From: Marinobacter sp. AC-23
GTDB taxonomy: Bacteria; Pseudomonadota; Gammaproteobacteria; Pseudomonadales; Oleiphilaceae
DNA: 64,000 bases
Direction: 5' to 3'
Assembly (NCBI RefSeq): GCF_001858325.1
Contig: NZ_MBPP01000023.1
Location: forward strand, 124,001-188,000
Positions 22,933 to 33,455 of this stretch are shown in pieces. Below the pieces are notes generated by a model. It was not told the DNA's origin and ran no database searches. It saw nothing but the letters and a program-made list of their open reading frames with translations. Position numbers and translations under genes: made by a program. How positions within the stretch are numbered: the stretch's first letter is position 1; the number at the start of each line of letters is the position of its first letter.

Positions 22933-23684
22933 GCGCCATCGTCAATACTGCCATGAACGCGACAGAGTTTGAGCGAGTGCTGCGCAGCAAGGGGCAGTAT
23001 TACCATATTCACCACCCGTATCACCGGGCCATGTATGGCGGACAATGCAGCCCTGAACAAGTCCGGGGCTGGGTAGCCAACCGGTATTATTACCAAATCA
23101 TGATTCCGCGTAAAGACGCCGCCATTATGGCTAATTGCCCAGATGCCGAGGTTCGCCAACAGTGGTTGCAACGCATTCTTGATCACGATGGTCACAACTC
23201 AGATGCAGGCGGCATCGAAGCCTGGCTGTGCTTGGCGGAGGCTGTAGGGCTTACCCGAAAAGAGGTGATTGACCAGCGTCATGTGCTGCCAGGTGTGCGT
23301 TTTGCGGTAGATGCCTACCTGAACTTTGCCCGCCGCGCTAGCTGGCAGGAGGCCGCGTGTTCGTCTCTTACGGAACTGTTTGCACCGGAAATTCACCAGT
23401 CTCGCCTGGACAGTTGGCCGCAGCATTATCCGTGGATAGACGAGTCTGGTTACCACTATTTCCGCAAGCGCCTCTCGGAAGCCCGTCGCGATGTGGAGCA
23501 CGGCCTGGCGATAACGCTTGAACATTTCACCACTGCCCCCGAGCAGGCCAGAGCCCTGGATATTCTGCAGTTTAAGCTGGATATTTTGTGGAGCCTTCTG
23601 GACGCACTTACGATGGCCTACAGCCACAACACACCACCGTTTCACACGGTAACCGACCAGCAAATCTGGCATCGGGGGCTGTAA
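22929..23684 (+). CDS. pqqC: Pyrroloquinoline-quinone synthase PqqC
   Basis: A 251-residue oxidase that carries out the final ring closure and oxidation to PQQ without a metal cofactor. Family features include [13 protein letters not shown], the [17 protein letters not shown] block and RILDHDG. Its ATG overlaps the pqqB stop (ATGA), and its stop overlaps the start of pqqD (TAATG), so translation of pqqBCD is coupled. Confidence 0.95.
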   Translation: MSAIVNTAMNATEFERVLRSKGQYYHIHHPYHRAMYGGQCSPEQVRGWVANRYYYQIMIPRKDAAIMANCPDAEVRQQWLQRILDHDGHNSDAGGIEAWLCLAEAVGLTRKEVIDQRHVLPGVRFAVDAYLNFARRASWQEAACSSLTELFAPEIHQSRLDSWPQHYPWIDESGYHYFRKRLSEARRDVEHGLAITLEHFTTAPEQARALDILQFKLDILWSLLDALTMAYSHNTPPFHTVTDQQIWHRGL

Positions 23685-23977
23685 TGGCAAATCTGGCAGA
23701 AAATGCGATCAAAACGACAGACACCCCTCGTTTTCGGCGCGGGTTTCGGTTTCAGTGGGAGCCCGCACAGAACGGTCATGTGTTGCTGTACCCTGAGGGT
23801 ATGGTGAAGCTTAACGAGAGCGCCGGTGCGGTACTGAGCGAAATTGACGGCCAGCGTTGCGTGCAGGATATTGTGGCTGCGTTAAAGGCTACGTTTCCTC
23901 AAGCCGGTGCTCTGGAAGACGACGTGATTGAATTTCTGGAGCACGCCAGACAGCAACACTGGATTGACCTCACATGA
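23684..23977 (+). CDS. pqqD: PQQ peptide chaperone PqqD
   Basis: A 97-residue RiPP recognition element protein that binds PqqA and presents it to PqqE. Family features are [21 protein letters not shown] and [10 protein letters not shown]. The ATG at 23684 is chosen because it gives normal length and overlaps the pqqC stop; the frame is open further upstream in pqqC. The stop overlaps the start of pqqE. Confidence 0.93.
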   Translation: MANLAENAIKTTDTPRFRRGFRFQWEPAQNGHVLLYPEGMVKLNESAGAVLSEIDGQRCVQDIVAALKATFPQAGALEDDVIEFLEHARQQHWIDLT

Positions 23978-25131
23978 CCTCTCTGACCTCCAGTTCGATA
24001 CAACACAAGCCAGCCAGCATTGGGCCCCCGTTGTGGTTGCTCGCCGAGCTGACCTATCGTTGCCCTCTGCAATGCCCGTACTGTTCAAACCCCCTGAATT
24101 TTGCCGAGACCGCGAACGAGCTCAGCACGGAGGAGTGGGTTAGTGTTTTGCGTCAGGGGCGTGAAATGGGTGCGGCCCAGTTGGGATTTTCAGGGGGCGA
24201 GCCGTTGGTGCGCCAGGACTTGGGCGAGCTGATTGCCGAGGCTCGACATCTGGGTTACTACAGCAACCTGATTACGTCTGGCTTAGGGCTGACCCAAGCC
24301 AAAGTTGAGTCGTTTGCCGAAGCCGGGTTGGATCATATTCAAGTTAGCTTTCAGGCGTCAGATCCGGAATTGAATAACGCCGTTGCGGGTTCTCGCAAGG
24401 CGTTTGAGCAAAAGTTGGCGATGGCCCGTGCGGTGAAAGAGGCTGGCTACCCCATGGTTCTCAACTTTGTGATTCATCGCCATAACATCCATCAGATGAA
24501 TGACATAGTCGCGTTGTGTGATCGCCTGGGAGCAGATTACGTTGAATTGGCCACGTGCCAGTACTACGGCTGGGCCTTCAAGAACCGCGAAGGGCTGATG
24601 CCGTCGCGGGCACAGCTGGAAAAGGCGGAGTATGAAGTGAATCAGAATCGGGCCCGGCTGTTGGATGAAGGCTCGGCCATGAAGCTGATTTTTGTGACCC
24701 CCGATTATTATGAAGAACGCCCAAAACCGTGCATGAACGGTTGGGGCAGTATTTTTTTAACGGTGGCTCCCGACGGTAGCGCCTTACCCTGCCATAGCGC
24801 CCGCCTGCTGCCGATCGACTTCCCCAATGTGCGCGATAAAGACTTGAAGCACATCTGGTACGACAGCCCAGGATTTAACCATTATCGTGGCGATAGCTGG
24901 ATGCCAGAGCCGTGTCAGTCCTGTGATGAAAAGGAAAAAGACTTCGGCGGCTGTCGTTGCCAGGCATTTTTGCTTACCGGCAATGCCGACAACGCAGACC
25001 CTGTGTGTGGTAAGTCGCCCCATCACGATCGCATTCTGGCCGCGCGCCAAGCCGCTGACCATGCTACCGCAGGTATAGAGGAGCTGACCTATCGCAACGC
25101 CGGTAACTCCCGTTTGTTCTTCCGCAGTTGA
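23974..25131 (+). CDS. pqqE: Radical-SAM enzyme PqqE
   Basis: A 385-residue radical-SAM protein that links the Glu and Tyr side chains of PqqA. The SAM cluster motif is CPLQCPYC; the [10 protein letters not shown] block follows, and the C-terminal SPASM region carries further cluster cysteines ([27 protein letters not shown] and CGKSPHHD). Its ATG overlaps the pqqD stop by four bases. It is the last classical gene of the operon. Confidence 0.95.
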   Translation: MTSLTSSSIQHKPASIGPPLWLLAELTYRCPLQCPYCSNPLNFAETANELSTEEWVSVLRQGREMGAAQLGFSGGEPLVRQDLGELIAEARHLGYYSNLITSGLGLTQAKVESFAEAGLDHIQVSFQASDPELNNAVAGSRKAFEQKLAMARAVKEAGYPMVLNFVIHRHNIHQMNDIVALCDRLGADYVELATCQYYGWAFKNREGLMPSRAQLEKAEYEVNQNRARLLDEGSAMKLIFVTPDYYEERPKPCMNGWGSIFLTVAPDGSALPCHSARLLPIDFPNVRDKDLKHIWYDSPGFNHYRGDSWMPEPCQSCDEKEKDFGGCRCQAFLLTGNADNADPVCGKSPHHDRILAARQAADHATAGIEELTYRNAGNSRLFFRS

Positions 25132-25192
25132 GCCGCCCGCGGGGCTGCTGAGCGCCACTGAGGCGTGCGCGGGTTACATCCAGCGCAGCGGT

Positions 25193-27001
25193 TTGGTGGC
25201 GTCGCAAGCAGGCATATTCTGGCTGCAAAGTGACCCTGACAGTGGCGTGAATCGGGCTTGGTGGATACGCGACCAGGCTTCGGTCCCATTAACCACGCCA
25301 TCCCCAAGTATTCGCAGCCGGGTGAATGGATACGGCGGCGGTGCTTTGGCAGCGGCCCCGGACGGCGTCTTTATAGTCAGTGACGGTCAGAAAATCTGTT
25401 TTATCGACAGCGAAAAGACTCGCAGCCAAGTGCTGACCACCGATACAGCGGCTTATGGCGGCCTGGTGTCAGATCCGTTGCGACAGCGTGTGCTGGCGGT
25501 ACGTGAAACGGGGGAGGGCGTTGCAGAGGGTCGACAGCAACTGGTGGCTTTGGCGCGCACAGGCGGCTTGACGGTGCTGCATGAAGGTGAAGATTTTTAC
25601 GGTGCACCGGCACTCACAGCCGATGGTAAAAAGATTGCCTGGGTGAGCTGGCAATTGCCTGATATGCCTTGGTTACGTACCCGTCTATGGACTGCAGATG
25701 TTACTGAAAGTGGCACGCTAGAGCAGGTTCAGAGCCATCCATCGCCCAATGAAGGTTCTATTCAACAGCCGGTTTTTTCCGGCCAGGCGCTGTGGGTTTT
25801 GTCTGACCACGAGGGGTGGTGGCAACCCTGGCAGGTGGATTACCAAAACGCAGAAAGCGGCTGGCTGAAAGCTCTGGCTGCGCCCGAACGAGATCACGCC
25901 AATGCGCCATGGCAGCTCGGTGAACGTCACCACTGCCCGTTGCCTGGCGATTGTTGGGCCCGTGTCTGTTATCACAACGGCTACGGTGAGTTGTGGCTCT
26001 CGGGTCCAGATCTCTCAGGGCCGGTGCGCATTTCGCCGGAATTTAGCGATTTTCGCAGCTTGTGCACGGCTAACGGCATGCTTTACGCGATCGCAAAGTC
26101 GCCACATCGTCTTGATGCGGTTCTTCGTATCGATCCGCTCAGCGCCCAGCCCCATGTTATTGCCGGTGGGGAGCCCGCACTTCCCGGGCACGCTCTGACG
26201 CATCCGGTAGCATTCAGAACGCCCGCCCGCGGGCCAGAGCTGGAGCCTCCACAGGGCTTTTTTTATGCACCACTGACGGCGGATAAACAACCAGCCAAAT
26301 TGATTCTCGTAGCCCATGGTGGGCCTACTTCTGCGGCCTACCCGGTGTTCAATCCTCAGATACAATTCTGGTGCCAGCGTGGCTTTGCCGTAGCCGAGGT
26401 GAACTACCGCGGCAGTAGTGGATTTGGCCGTGCGTTCCGCTTAGCCTTGGCGGAACGGTGGGGTGAGTTGGATGTAGAAGACATGGCGCACGCAGTGGAT
26501 TGCCTGGTTGACGCTGGGTGGGCAGACCCCCAGCGAGTATTCATTCAAGGTCGCAGTTCCGGTGGCTACACGGCGCTGATGGCATTGGCCACAGATCAGC
26601 GCTACAGCGCCGGTGCCAGCCTGTTTGGAGTCACTGATCCGGCCCAGTTGCGGCGCGTAACACACCGCTTTGAATCCGGTTATTTGGATTGGCTTCTAGG
26701 CGATCCCGAGAAATATCCACAGCGTTGGAAAATGCGCACGCCCAGGCTGCGCGCGGCAAAAATGGTCGCGCCAGTAATTTTTTTTCAGGGAGGGCAGGAT
26801 AAAGTGGTTGTGCCGGAGCAAACTCGCGCCATGGTGTCAGCAATGCACAAAGCCGGGCAGGCCCCGGAGCTGCATTGGTTTGAAGACGAGGGCCATGGCT
26901 TTTTACAGCAGGCGAATCAGGCCGCCATGCTTGAGGGACTCTATCGCTTTTATCAAAGGCATAGCCGAAAGGCCAATGAATGCGCAGAGAGCTTGAGTTA
27001 A
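25193..27001 (+). CDS. S9-family prolyl oligopeptidase of pqq locus (PqqH-like)
   Basis: A 602-residue serine peptidase with an N-terminal beta-propeller and a C-terminal alpha/beta hydrolase domain. The triad is seen in GRSSGGYTA (Ser), GGQDKVVVPEQ (Asp) and DEGHGF (His). A similar S9 peptidase follows pqqE in P. aeruginosa (pqqH) and may process PqqA or its product. The start is unclear: TTG at 25193 is the first usual start codon, but the frame is open back to about 25088, and the codons from 25163 on (ACAGYIQRSGL) look native. The true start may lie upstream, perhaps hidden by an indel or using a rare codon. Confidence 0.85.
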   Translation: MVASQAGIFWLQSDPDSGVNRAWWIRDQASVPLTTPSPSIRSRVNGYGGGALAAAPDGVFIVSDGQKICFIDSEKTRSQVLTTDTAAYGGLVSDPLRQRVLAVRETGEGVAEGRQQLVALARTGGLTVLHEGEDFYGAPALTADGKKIAWVSWQLPDMPWLRTRLWTADVTESGTLEQVQSHPSPNEGSIQQPVFSGQALWVLSDHEGWWQPWQVDYQNAESGWLKALAAPERDHANAPWQLGERHHCPLPGDCWARVCYHNGYGELWLSGPDLSGPVRISPEFSDFRSLCTANGMLYAIAKSPHRLDAVLRIDPLSAQPHVIAGGEPALPGHALTHPVAFRTPARGPELEPPQGFFYAPLTADKQPAKLILVAHGGPTSAAYPVFNPQIQFWCQRGFAVAEVNYRGSSGFGRAFRLALAERWGELDVEDMAHAVDCLVDAGWADPQRVFIQGRSSGGYTALMALATDQRYSAGASLFGVTDPAQLRRVTHRFESGYLDWLLGDPEKYPQRWKMRTPRLRAAKMVAPVIFFQGGQDKVVVPEQTRAMVSAMHKAGQAPELHWFEDEGHGFLQQANQAAMLEGLYRFYQRHSRKANECAESLS

Positions 27002-27049
27002 GCTCTCAACTATTACGATAAAAACAAATACAGCGTTGAGTGCATTTTC

Positions 27050-28213
27050 ATGGGTCACGACATATCAGCATTAAGAAAGTTTGTCTCGCCAGAGATTGTA
27101 TTTGGGGCCGGGTCACGCAAGTCAGTTGCCAACTTCGCCAGTAATTTCGGTGGCAAGCATGTATTCCTGGTGTCCGACCCGGGGGTTTCGGCAGCCGGCT
27201 GGGTTGGCGAAATCGTTACCTTGCTGACCGATGTAGGCATACGCACCACGGTTTATACTGGGGTTTCTGCTAACCCCCGGGTTGATGAGGTGATGGCTGG
27301 CGCAGAGCTCTACAAATCTTCAGAGTGTGACGTGATTGTTGCGATCGGCGGCGGCAGCCCCATGGACTGCGCCAAAGGCATTGGCATTGTTGTCAGTGAT
27401 GGTCGACACATTCTGGATTTTGAAGGGGTGGACACCATCAACCACCCCCCACCACCAATGATCCTGATTCCGACAACCGCCGGCACCTCGGCCGATGTCT
27501 CACAATTTGCGATCATTTCTGACCCCAAACGTCGCTTCAAGTTTTCCATCATCAGCAAGGCGATTGTGCCGGATGTTTCGTTGATCGATCCGGAAGTGAC
27601 CGAAACCATGAGCAGCTATTTGACCGCCTGCACAGGGGTAGATGCTCTGGTGCACGCCATAGAGGCCTATGTATCTACCGGTAGCGGGCCACTGACAGAC
27701 TCTCATGCCCTCGAAGCCATCCGTTTGATTAACCGCAATCTGGAGCCGTTGGTAGCGAATACCGCAGATCCGTATTTGCGAGAGCAGATCATGCTGGCAT
27801 CGATGCAGGCCGGTCTGGCATTCTCCAACGCAATCCTCGGGGCTGTGCATGCCATGTCTCACAGTTTGGGAGGTTTTCTGGATTTACCCCACGGCTTGTG
27901 TAACGCCATGCTGTTAGAGCACGTGGTGGCTTATAACTTCCGTTCTGCGGCGGAACGTTTCCGTCGGGTTGCGGAAGCTATGGATATTGATACCCGTGGT
28001 ATGAGCCAGATCGAAATTCAGAAGCGACTGATGAATCGCATCATCCTGCTCAAGCGCACCGTCGGCCTGGAGGCGAAGCTCTCTGAGCTGGGCGTAAGCG
28101 TGTCTGACATCCCGTCGCTTTCGGGCTTTGCAATGCAGGATCCGTGTATTCTGACCAATCCCCGTAAGTCGTCACTCAGAGACGTTCAGGTTGTGTATGA
28201 AGAAGCCCTCTGA
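27050..28213 (+). CDS. ercA: Iron-containing alcohol dehydrogenase ErcA
   Basis: A 387-residue group III alcohol dehydrogenase. The nucleotide site reads GGGSPMDCAKG; the metal ligands come from TGVDALVHAIEA and the HAMSHSLGGFLDLPHG region. In P. aeruginosa ErcA is a regulatory-network member needed for growth on ethanol, rather than a main catabolic enzyme. Its reading frame overlaps the start of ercS by a few bases, so the two are co-expressed. Confidence 0.9.
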   Translation: MGHDISALRKFVSPEIVFGAGSRKSVANFASNFGGKHVFLVSDPGVSAAGWVGEIVTLLTDVGIRTTVYTGVSANPRVDEVMAGAELYKSSECDVIVAIGGGSPMDCAKGIGIVVSDGRHILDFEGVDTINHPPPPMILIPTTAGTSADVSQFAIISDPKRRFKFSIISKAIVPDVSLIDPEVTETMSSYLTACTGVDALVHAIEAYVSTGSGPLTDSHALEAIRLINRNLEPLVANTADPYLREQIMLASMQAGLAFSNAILGAVHAMSHSLGGFLDLPHGLCNAMLLEHVVAYNFRSAAERFRRVAEAMDIDTRGMSQIEIQKRLMNRIILLKRTVGLEAKLSELGVSVSDIPSLSGFAMQDPCILTNPRKSSLRDVQVVYEEAL

Positions 28214-29933
28214 GCGAACCGGTGACTATGGCATTAGTGACCTGCTGGGGCTTGGCAGTCAGTCTGCCCGCAAGAACTACTACCCGGCATTGCAAAAGCA
28301 AATAGAGGAGCTTGAGCAAGAGCGGAACCGATACAAATGGCTGTTCGAAAAGGCGTTACACGGCATTTTTCAGGGTGATTTGCGGGGCGGGTTTTTAGCC
28401 TGCAATCCGGCCATGGCTAAAATTTGCGGGTACTCAGGTCCTCAGGATCTGCAAACCCGTGTGATTCGTTTGCGTGAGCAGCTTTTTTGCAGTGCCAGTG
28501 AGTTCGACACGCTGCGCCAGGAATTACTTGATAATGGCAGCATAAATGCGCGTGAGATTCGCCTGCGCCGTGCCGACAACACCGCAGTGAATGTGGCAAT
28601 CACTCTGTTAAGAAGGCCCGATTTAGGCCCAGAGGTGGTTGAAGCTTTCGTGGCCGATATATCCGAGCGAGTTCAGGCGCGGGAAAAACTGGTACAGATT
28701 AACGCCGACCTCGAATGCCGGGTAAAAGATCGCACCCAAGCGCTGCAAGATGCCAACGTTGGGTTGCATTTCCAAATCGGCGAACGCGAAAAGGTTGAGC
28801 GTGAATTGGTGATTGCAGCAAAGGCAGCGGCGGATGCAAATCGCAGCAAAGACAAATACCTGGCAGCGGCCAGCCATGACTTGCTGCAGCCTCTGAACGC
28901 CGCGCGCTTGACTATTTCGGCACTGCAAGACAGCGCACTGCCGGCAGAGGAGGCGCGGATGGTGCATCAGGTGCACCGCGCCCTGGAGGGTGCAGAGGAT
29001 TTGCTGGCCGACCTGCTGGATATATCAAAACTGGATCAGCAAGCAATGGTGCCGGACTTGGCTATGACCGACATCGCCGCTTTGGCCAAGGGCTTGGGTG
29101 ATGAATTTGAAGCCGTGGCGGCGAACGCCGGCATTGGGCTACGGGTGCGCACTATCCCGGCCCTGGCGAAAACGGATCAGCGCATGCTCACGCGGATTCT
29201 TCGCAACTTGTTGAGTAATGCCTTCCGCTACACACTTAGTGGGCGTGTTCTGTTGGCTTTGCGGGCCCGTCACGATAGCCTGCGCATTGAAGTGTGGGAT
29301 ACCGGTGTAGGCATTGAAGAAAGCAAATTGCAGGATATTTTCACGGAATTTCATCAGCTATTGCCGCAGGGAACGGGCGGACGCCAAGGTGCTGGGCTTG
29401 GCTTGGCCATTGTTGACCGTATGGTGTCGGTATTGGGCTACCAGATGGACGTTGTGTCGCGGCCGGGCCGGGGGTCACGATTTTCGCTGCAACTACCGTT
29501 GGATAGGCACGCAGCCAGAAAAATCGAGTTGCCTGTGGTTGCGACAGGGCCAAGCTTTGCGGGTCTGCGCGTGTTGGTAATTGATAACGAGCCAGCCGTA
29601 CTTGAGAGTATGAAGCTGTTGTTGGAGCGTTGGGGCTGTTTAGTGATTACCAGCCCTGACGAACACCAGGCTCTGGAATACCTTCGGCAGGCAGAAGATT
29701 TGCCGGCTGCGATGCTGGCCGACTATCATCTTGATGACAAAAAAACAGGCTGGCAGGCGATTGAGGCTGTACGCACATTACTGGGTAAGCCATTGCCTGC
29801 CGCTCTGGTTACTGCAGATTGCAGCTATGAATTGCGCAAGCAAATGCGAGCCCAGAACCTGCCTATTTTGAACAAGCCGGTAAAACCCAACCGTTTGCGG
29901 GCATTGCTGACGAGCTTGCTGCCCGCAAACTGA
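28197..29933 (+). CDS. ercS: ErcS-like hybrid sensor histidine kinase
   Basis: An intact 578-residue cytosolic kinase with no membrane segments. It has a PAS domain (about residues 45-150), a coiled linker, HisKA with phospho-acceptor His227 in SHDLLQPLNAARL, HATPase with GLGLAIVDRMV, and a C-terminal receiver with Asp509 in ADYHLDDKKTG. It is a paralogue of the broken kinase at 2095-4161. ErcS controls ethanol oxidation in P. aeruginosa. The start ATG at 28197 overlaps the ercA 3' end and is preceded by in-frame TTG. Confidence 0.88.
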   Translation: MKKPSERTGDYGISDLLGLGSQSARKNYYPALQKQIEELEQERNRYKWLFEKALHGIFQGDLRGGFLACNPAMAKICGYSGPQDLQTRVIRLREQLFCSASEFDTLRQELLDNGSINAREIRLRRADNTAVNVAITLLRRPDLGPEVVEAFVADISERVQAREKLVQINADLECRVKDRTQALQDANVGLHFQIGEREKVERELVIAAKAAADANRSKDKYLAAASHDLLQPLNAARLTISALQDSALPAEEARMVHQVHRALEGAEDLLADLLDISKLDQQAMVPDLAMTDIAALAKGLGDEFEAVAANAGIGLRVRTIPALAKTDQRMLTRILRNLLSNAFRYTLSGRVLLALRARHDSLRIEVWDTGVGIEESKLQDIFTEFHQLLPQGTGGRQGAGLGLAIVDRMVSVLGYQMDVVSRPGRGSRFSLQLPLDRHAARKIELPVVATGPSFAGLRVLVIDNEPAVLESMKLLLERWGCLVITSPDEHQALEYLRQAEDLPAAMLADYHLDDKKTGWQAIEAVRTLLGKPLPAALVTADCSYELRKQMRAQNLPILNKPVKPNRLRALLTSLLPAN

Positions 29934-29987
29934 AACAATGACCGAGCCAGCCCTTGGCAGGTTCATTGTGTGGCTAACGCTGCACCC

Positions 29988-30413
29988 TCATTCAGGCAGC
30001 GTTTCTCCTGAGCCGCCCATTTCAGCCGGCATATCTTTCATTTTAGGTAAACCGTCTCTGATTGGTAACACCGACTCTTGATAGTGCACGTGAAGAGCGG
30101 GCTCAAATGTTAGCTGTGGCAAGTTTGCAACATACACGTCTACCAAACCCCAAGCTGGGTGATCGCTAAAGATATGACCACCGCACTGTTTGCACCATTT
30201 GCGGTGACTTTTCTCGGTGAGATGGAACTCGCCGATCTGATCGGCTCCTGACAGAATCTTAAATGTATCGGATGGCCACAGAGAAAAGGCGTTCACCGGA
30301 CCCGCTGACCAACGCCGGCAGGAGTCGCAATGGCAATAACCCATCGCCTCCGGCGTGCCACTGACCTGAAACTGTACTGAGCCACAAAAGCACTTGCCTT
30401 GATACTGTTTCAT
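29988..30413 (-). CDS. GFA-family zinc-binding protein
   Basis: A 141-residue CENP-V/GFA-fold protein with zinc-site cysteines in CFCGSVQF, CHCDSCRRW and WCKQCGGH. The family is named for formaldehyde-activating enzymes but most members have unknown substrates. It is convergent with ercS and stands alone. An aldehyde-linked role beside the alcohol genes is only a guess. Confidence 0.85.
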   Translation of the reverse strand: MKQYQGKCFCGSVQFQVSGTPEAMGYCHCDSCRRWSAGPVNAFSLWPSDTFKILSGADQIGEFHLTEKSHRKWCKQCGGHIFSDHPAWGLVDVYVANLPQLTFEPALHVHYQESVLPIRDGLPKMKDMPAEMGGSGETLPE

Positions 30414-30580
30414 TGCTTCACCCTCGTATTATTGCTTTGTACTGAGGATCTCAGTGTAGGCGTAACGCTGTAAATGCGACCAAATCGGTAATTAAAAGCG
30501 ACTTTGGTCGCACATCATAGCCATCAATAGCATAGACAGCCCTTATTCGAGTTCTCGACGTGTTTTCCTGTCAAGTAACC

Positions 30581-31629
30581 TCACTTGAGGTGACGGCTAA
30601 CAGTCAGGGCTCTATTAGTTTCCTGCCATTTTTTGGGTGACACACCACAACCCTGCAAAAAGAAGTGATTAAACGAGCTTTGTTCCTTAAAGCCGAGCAG
30701 CTGACTGATCTGTAAGATGCTCAAATTCGAATATTGCAGATAATCCATTGCATGGTGCAGACGAACATCCGCCAATAGCCTTTGATAGCTGGTTCCCTGC
30801 TGCGTCAGTTGCCTCTGCAGGCCGCGCTCGCTTTGCCCTTGAATAGCCGCAATTTGTGAGAGTTTTGGGCTGTTTGTCAGGTTTTTTCCAAGTTGGTTTT
30901 TCACCTGCTCAACTACTTGGCCGGCATAGGGTTCAACAACCGAAGGGCGCGCTATGTGTTTCAAAGGCCAAGCCAATACGTCTGCAGCAATCATGATGCT
31001 GTTATGGGGTTGGCTGAACCGGCACTGGCTCTGAACCCCTGCTGGTATGTTTCCGCCTGATAATCTGCGGGTCTTGCGTGCACAAAGCACACTTCCATCA
31101 CCGGAATCAGTCGACCGGTCAGTTGTTCCGCCAGATGAATAATGCCTGCCAGCACACTCTCACACACCAGCCGAGCTGCCTTGTGCTGCTGGAAGTTGGC
31201 GCGCCAGAGAAAGCGCACATTACCGCCATCCGACTCCAAGCGAGAGGTGCCCAAGCGGTGTACCAGACGTTCCAATGCCATAACCTGTTGCAGTGCGTGG
31301 CGCAGCGTTAAGGATTTGGCGCGTATATTGGCCAGAGCCTGCCCCAACACATCAAAGTTTTCCAGACCGGCATTTTGCCCTGTCTTTATGCCGAGCAGAG
31401 GGTCCTGTAGCAGATCACTGGCGCTGAGAAACAGCCGAAAGTACTCATCTACGATTACTTTTTTCGGCGGGTTAATCATCCAGAGGTCGGTGACAGAGGC
31501 CGCATCGGCAAGCGCTGAGAGGCGACCGCCTTGCTGCAGATAAGCCAGCAGAACAGGCTGAATGTAAGGCCCGACCACATAGTTGGCAGGATGACTAACG
31601 GAAGCATCTGAAGACGAGTGGTTGTTCAT
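30581..31629 (-). CDS. AraC-family transcriptional regulator (one frameshift)
   Basis: An N-terminal AraC-type ligand domain of the OruR kind (VGPYIQPVLLAYLQQGGRLS...) and a C-terminal two-helix-turn-helix domain (MDYLQYSNLSILQISQLLGF, SSFNHFF). The frame breaks near 31030 between AETYQQGFRA and QCRFSQPHNS; one missing base explains it. The gene is divergent from the metallo-beta-lactamase gene at 31750, its probable target. The intergenic region carries an inverted pair TATTCGTA/TACGAATA. Confidence 0.75.
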
Positions 31630-31652
31630 TGGTGTCGTTTTTTAGCAATTTA

Positions 31653-31728
31653 TATTCGTAATCTAACAATTAAGAGCGGATAAGTCAGGCTAAGATGCTT
31701 TTCAGTCAGCTATTCAACGATACGAATA
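31653..31728. promoter_or_regulatory. Inverted octamers in AraC/hydrolase divergent promoter
   Basis: TATTCGTA at 31653-31660 and its reverse complement TACGAATA at 31721-31728 flank the divergent promoter region. They could be operator half-sites for the AraC-type regulator. Confidence 0.3.
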
Positions 31729-31749
31729 CGGTTACAAAAGGGGTGGCGT

Positions 31750-32541
31750 ATGAGCAGCATTCTTGAAAGCAGCGCTATTGACGGCAGTATCATCAAGCCG
31801 GTCACGCATTTCGATGGGGCTCGAACGTGCCATACCCCAGCAAATACGCTTTCCTGAACTGCAAAGTTGTTCCCACACCGTTTATTCATATTCTCAATCG
31901 CGTTTTTATAGTGCAGGTTGATAGCGAAGAGGGCGTGAAAACGATACTGCTGTCGCCTTCAGATGCTGAAGCAAATGCAGAAACTCCCTATTTCAAGAAA
32001 ATGATCGACAGGGCAGGGCCGCTCAAGGAATTGGTGAGGAAGTTTATCGCGCCCGAAATCAATACTGTAGAGGACTGTCTTCAACAGGTTGGCTTAACAC
32101 CAGAAGACGTGGATTACATCAGTTACGACCACCTGCATACCCAGGATATTCGTCGCTGGCTAGGCGATGCCAACACTCCGGGTTTGTTTCCTAATGCGAA
32201 ACTGCTGGTGATGAAAGAGGAGTGGACGGCCGCCAACTTTCTGATGCCGCCACAATTTGACTGGTACTGCCCTAATGGCCTGGCCGGTGTCCCGGAAGAT
32301 CGCATCATTCAGCTTGAAGGAGATGTGATGATTGGCAAAGGCTTGGCGCTGATCCGCACACCTGGCCATACCGTGGGCAACCATTCTTTTGTGGCACATA
32401 CCCCGGAAGGCCTAAAGGTGACTAGCGAAAACGGGGTTGGGCCGGATTGCTACGCGCCGGAGCATTCCCGCATTCCCGGGCTACAGGCCAACAGTCACCT
32501 ATGGTGACTTGAGCTTTGGCTCGGTGCAGCGCAAGCAGTAA
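31750..32541 (+). pseudogene. Metallo-beta-lactamase-fold hydrolase with frameshift and internal deletion
   Basis: Homologous proteins are about 330 residues. Here the N-terminus (MSSILESS...) shifts frame near 31829, where one G restores RTVPYPSKYAFLNC. The zinc-site region YDHLHTQD and RTPGHTVGNHS follows, up to EHSRIPGL. It then jumps straight to PTVTYGDLSFGSVQRKQ in another frame, ending at TAA 32541. That last piece looks like the family's C-terminus, so roughly 70-90 codons seem deleted between them. The metal ligands beyond the deletion are gone, so the product should be inactive. A ribosome site (AAAGGGG) precedes the ATG. Confidence 0.6.
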
Positions 32542-32597
32542 ACCTGGGTTTTCTGCAGCCGTAGGTGATCCATGAGTTCAGGTTTTCTGGAGCGATT

Positions 32598-33455
32598 ATG
32601 AATGTATTCGGATACTGGGATGGGTTTTATAACGATCCCTGGTTCTGGCAGTTCCCCATGGCCACTCTAGCCATCAGCATGGTTGCGTTCCTGATAGTCG
32701 CAACGCCCTGGACGATCGTTGCCTGGTTAGATCCGGTGTCGCTGAGGAAATATAAAATTCAGCAGAAGCCGTTTGAGGTCAGGAAATTCTTGCTGCCCTC
32801 ACTTGGGCGCATCCTTATAAATAACATTATCCTGGCGTCGCTTTTGGTGCTGAGCTGGCCATTGTTAAAACTTACTGCTGTGCACAACACCGAGTTGCCG
32901 GCCTGGTATGTGATTTTGGCCCAATTGGTGTTTTTCGTATTGCTGGACGACTTTCTGTATTACTGGATGCATCGGTACATGCACGAGAACAAATGGTTGC
33001 TCCGGAACGTGCACAGCGTACATCACCGAATTCGAAATACCTGCGGCATTAACGGTAACTACGTGCACTGGCTGGAATATTCGTTGACAGCAACGTTGAC
33101 CTTGATTGGGCCAGTTCTTCTCGGCGCGCACGTTTATGTGATCTGGCTGTGGGTGGTTATCCGGCAGATAGAAGGCGCAGATGGCCATATTGGTTATGAT
33201 ATCCCGTGGAACCCTGTGCACCTTCTCCCCGTGTATGAAGGCCCCGTCTATCACGATTTTCATCACGCCAAGTTCAAAGGCAACTACGCCGGTTTCTTAC
33301 CCTATCTTGATAAATACATGGGTAAAACACACATTCCCGCGTACCTGAGATACCTTAAGGCGAAGAGAAATGGGTTAACGGCTGCAGAGATAGCAAAGCT
33401 AAACGGGGCGGAACTCAATCCCAGTAGGGTGGGTCACCAAAATACCCGTCAATAA
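32598..33455 (+). CDS. Fatty acid hydroxylase/sterol desaturase-family membrane protein
   Basis: A 285-residue membrane enzyme with four or five hydrophobic segments and the histidine clusters of the di-iron hydroxylase superfamily: HRYMH, HSVHH and HDFHH. It would hydroxylate or desaturate a lipid or carotenoid-like substrate; the substrate cannot be told. The ATG at 32598 follows GGAGCGATT. The 3' end overlaps the convergent LysR gene by 41 bases, and the long tail (LNGAELNPSRVGHQ) lies in that overlap. Confidence 0.8.
   Translation: MNVFGYWDGFYNDPWFWQFPMATLAISMVAFLIVATPWTIVAWLDPVSLRKYKIQQKPFEVRKFLLPSLGRILINNIILASLLVLSWPLLKLTAVHNTELPAWYVILAQLVFFVLLDDFLYYWMHRYMHENKWLLRNVHSVHHRIRNTCGINGNYVHWLEYSLTATLTLIGPVLLGAHVYVIWLWVVIRQIEGADGHIGYDIPWNPVHLLPVYEGPVYHDFHHAKFKGNYAGFLPYLDKYMGKTHIPAYLRYLKAKRNGLTAAEIAKLNGAELNPSRVGHQNTRQ

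Noticed and set aside
25193..27001. S9 peptidase as PqqF
   Set aside because: PqqF proteins are M16 zinc peptidases with HxxEH; this one has a Ser-Asp-His triad. The M16 gene at the right edge is far from the pqq genes and looks like a general pitrilysin.
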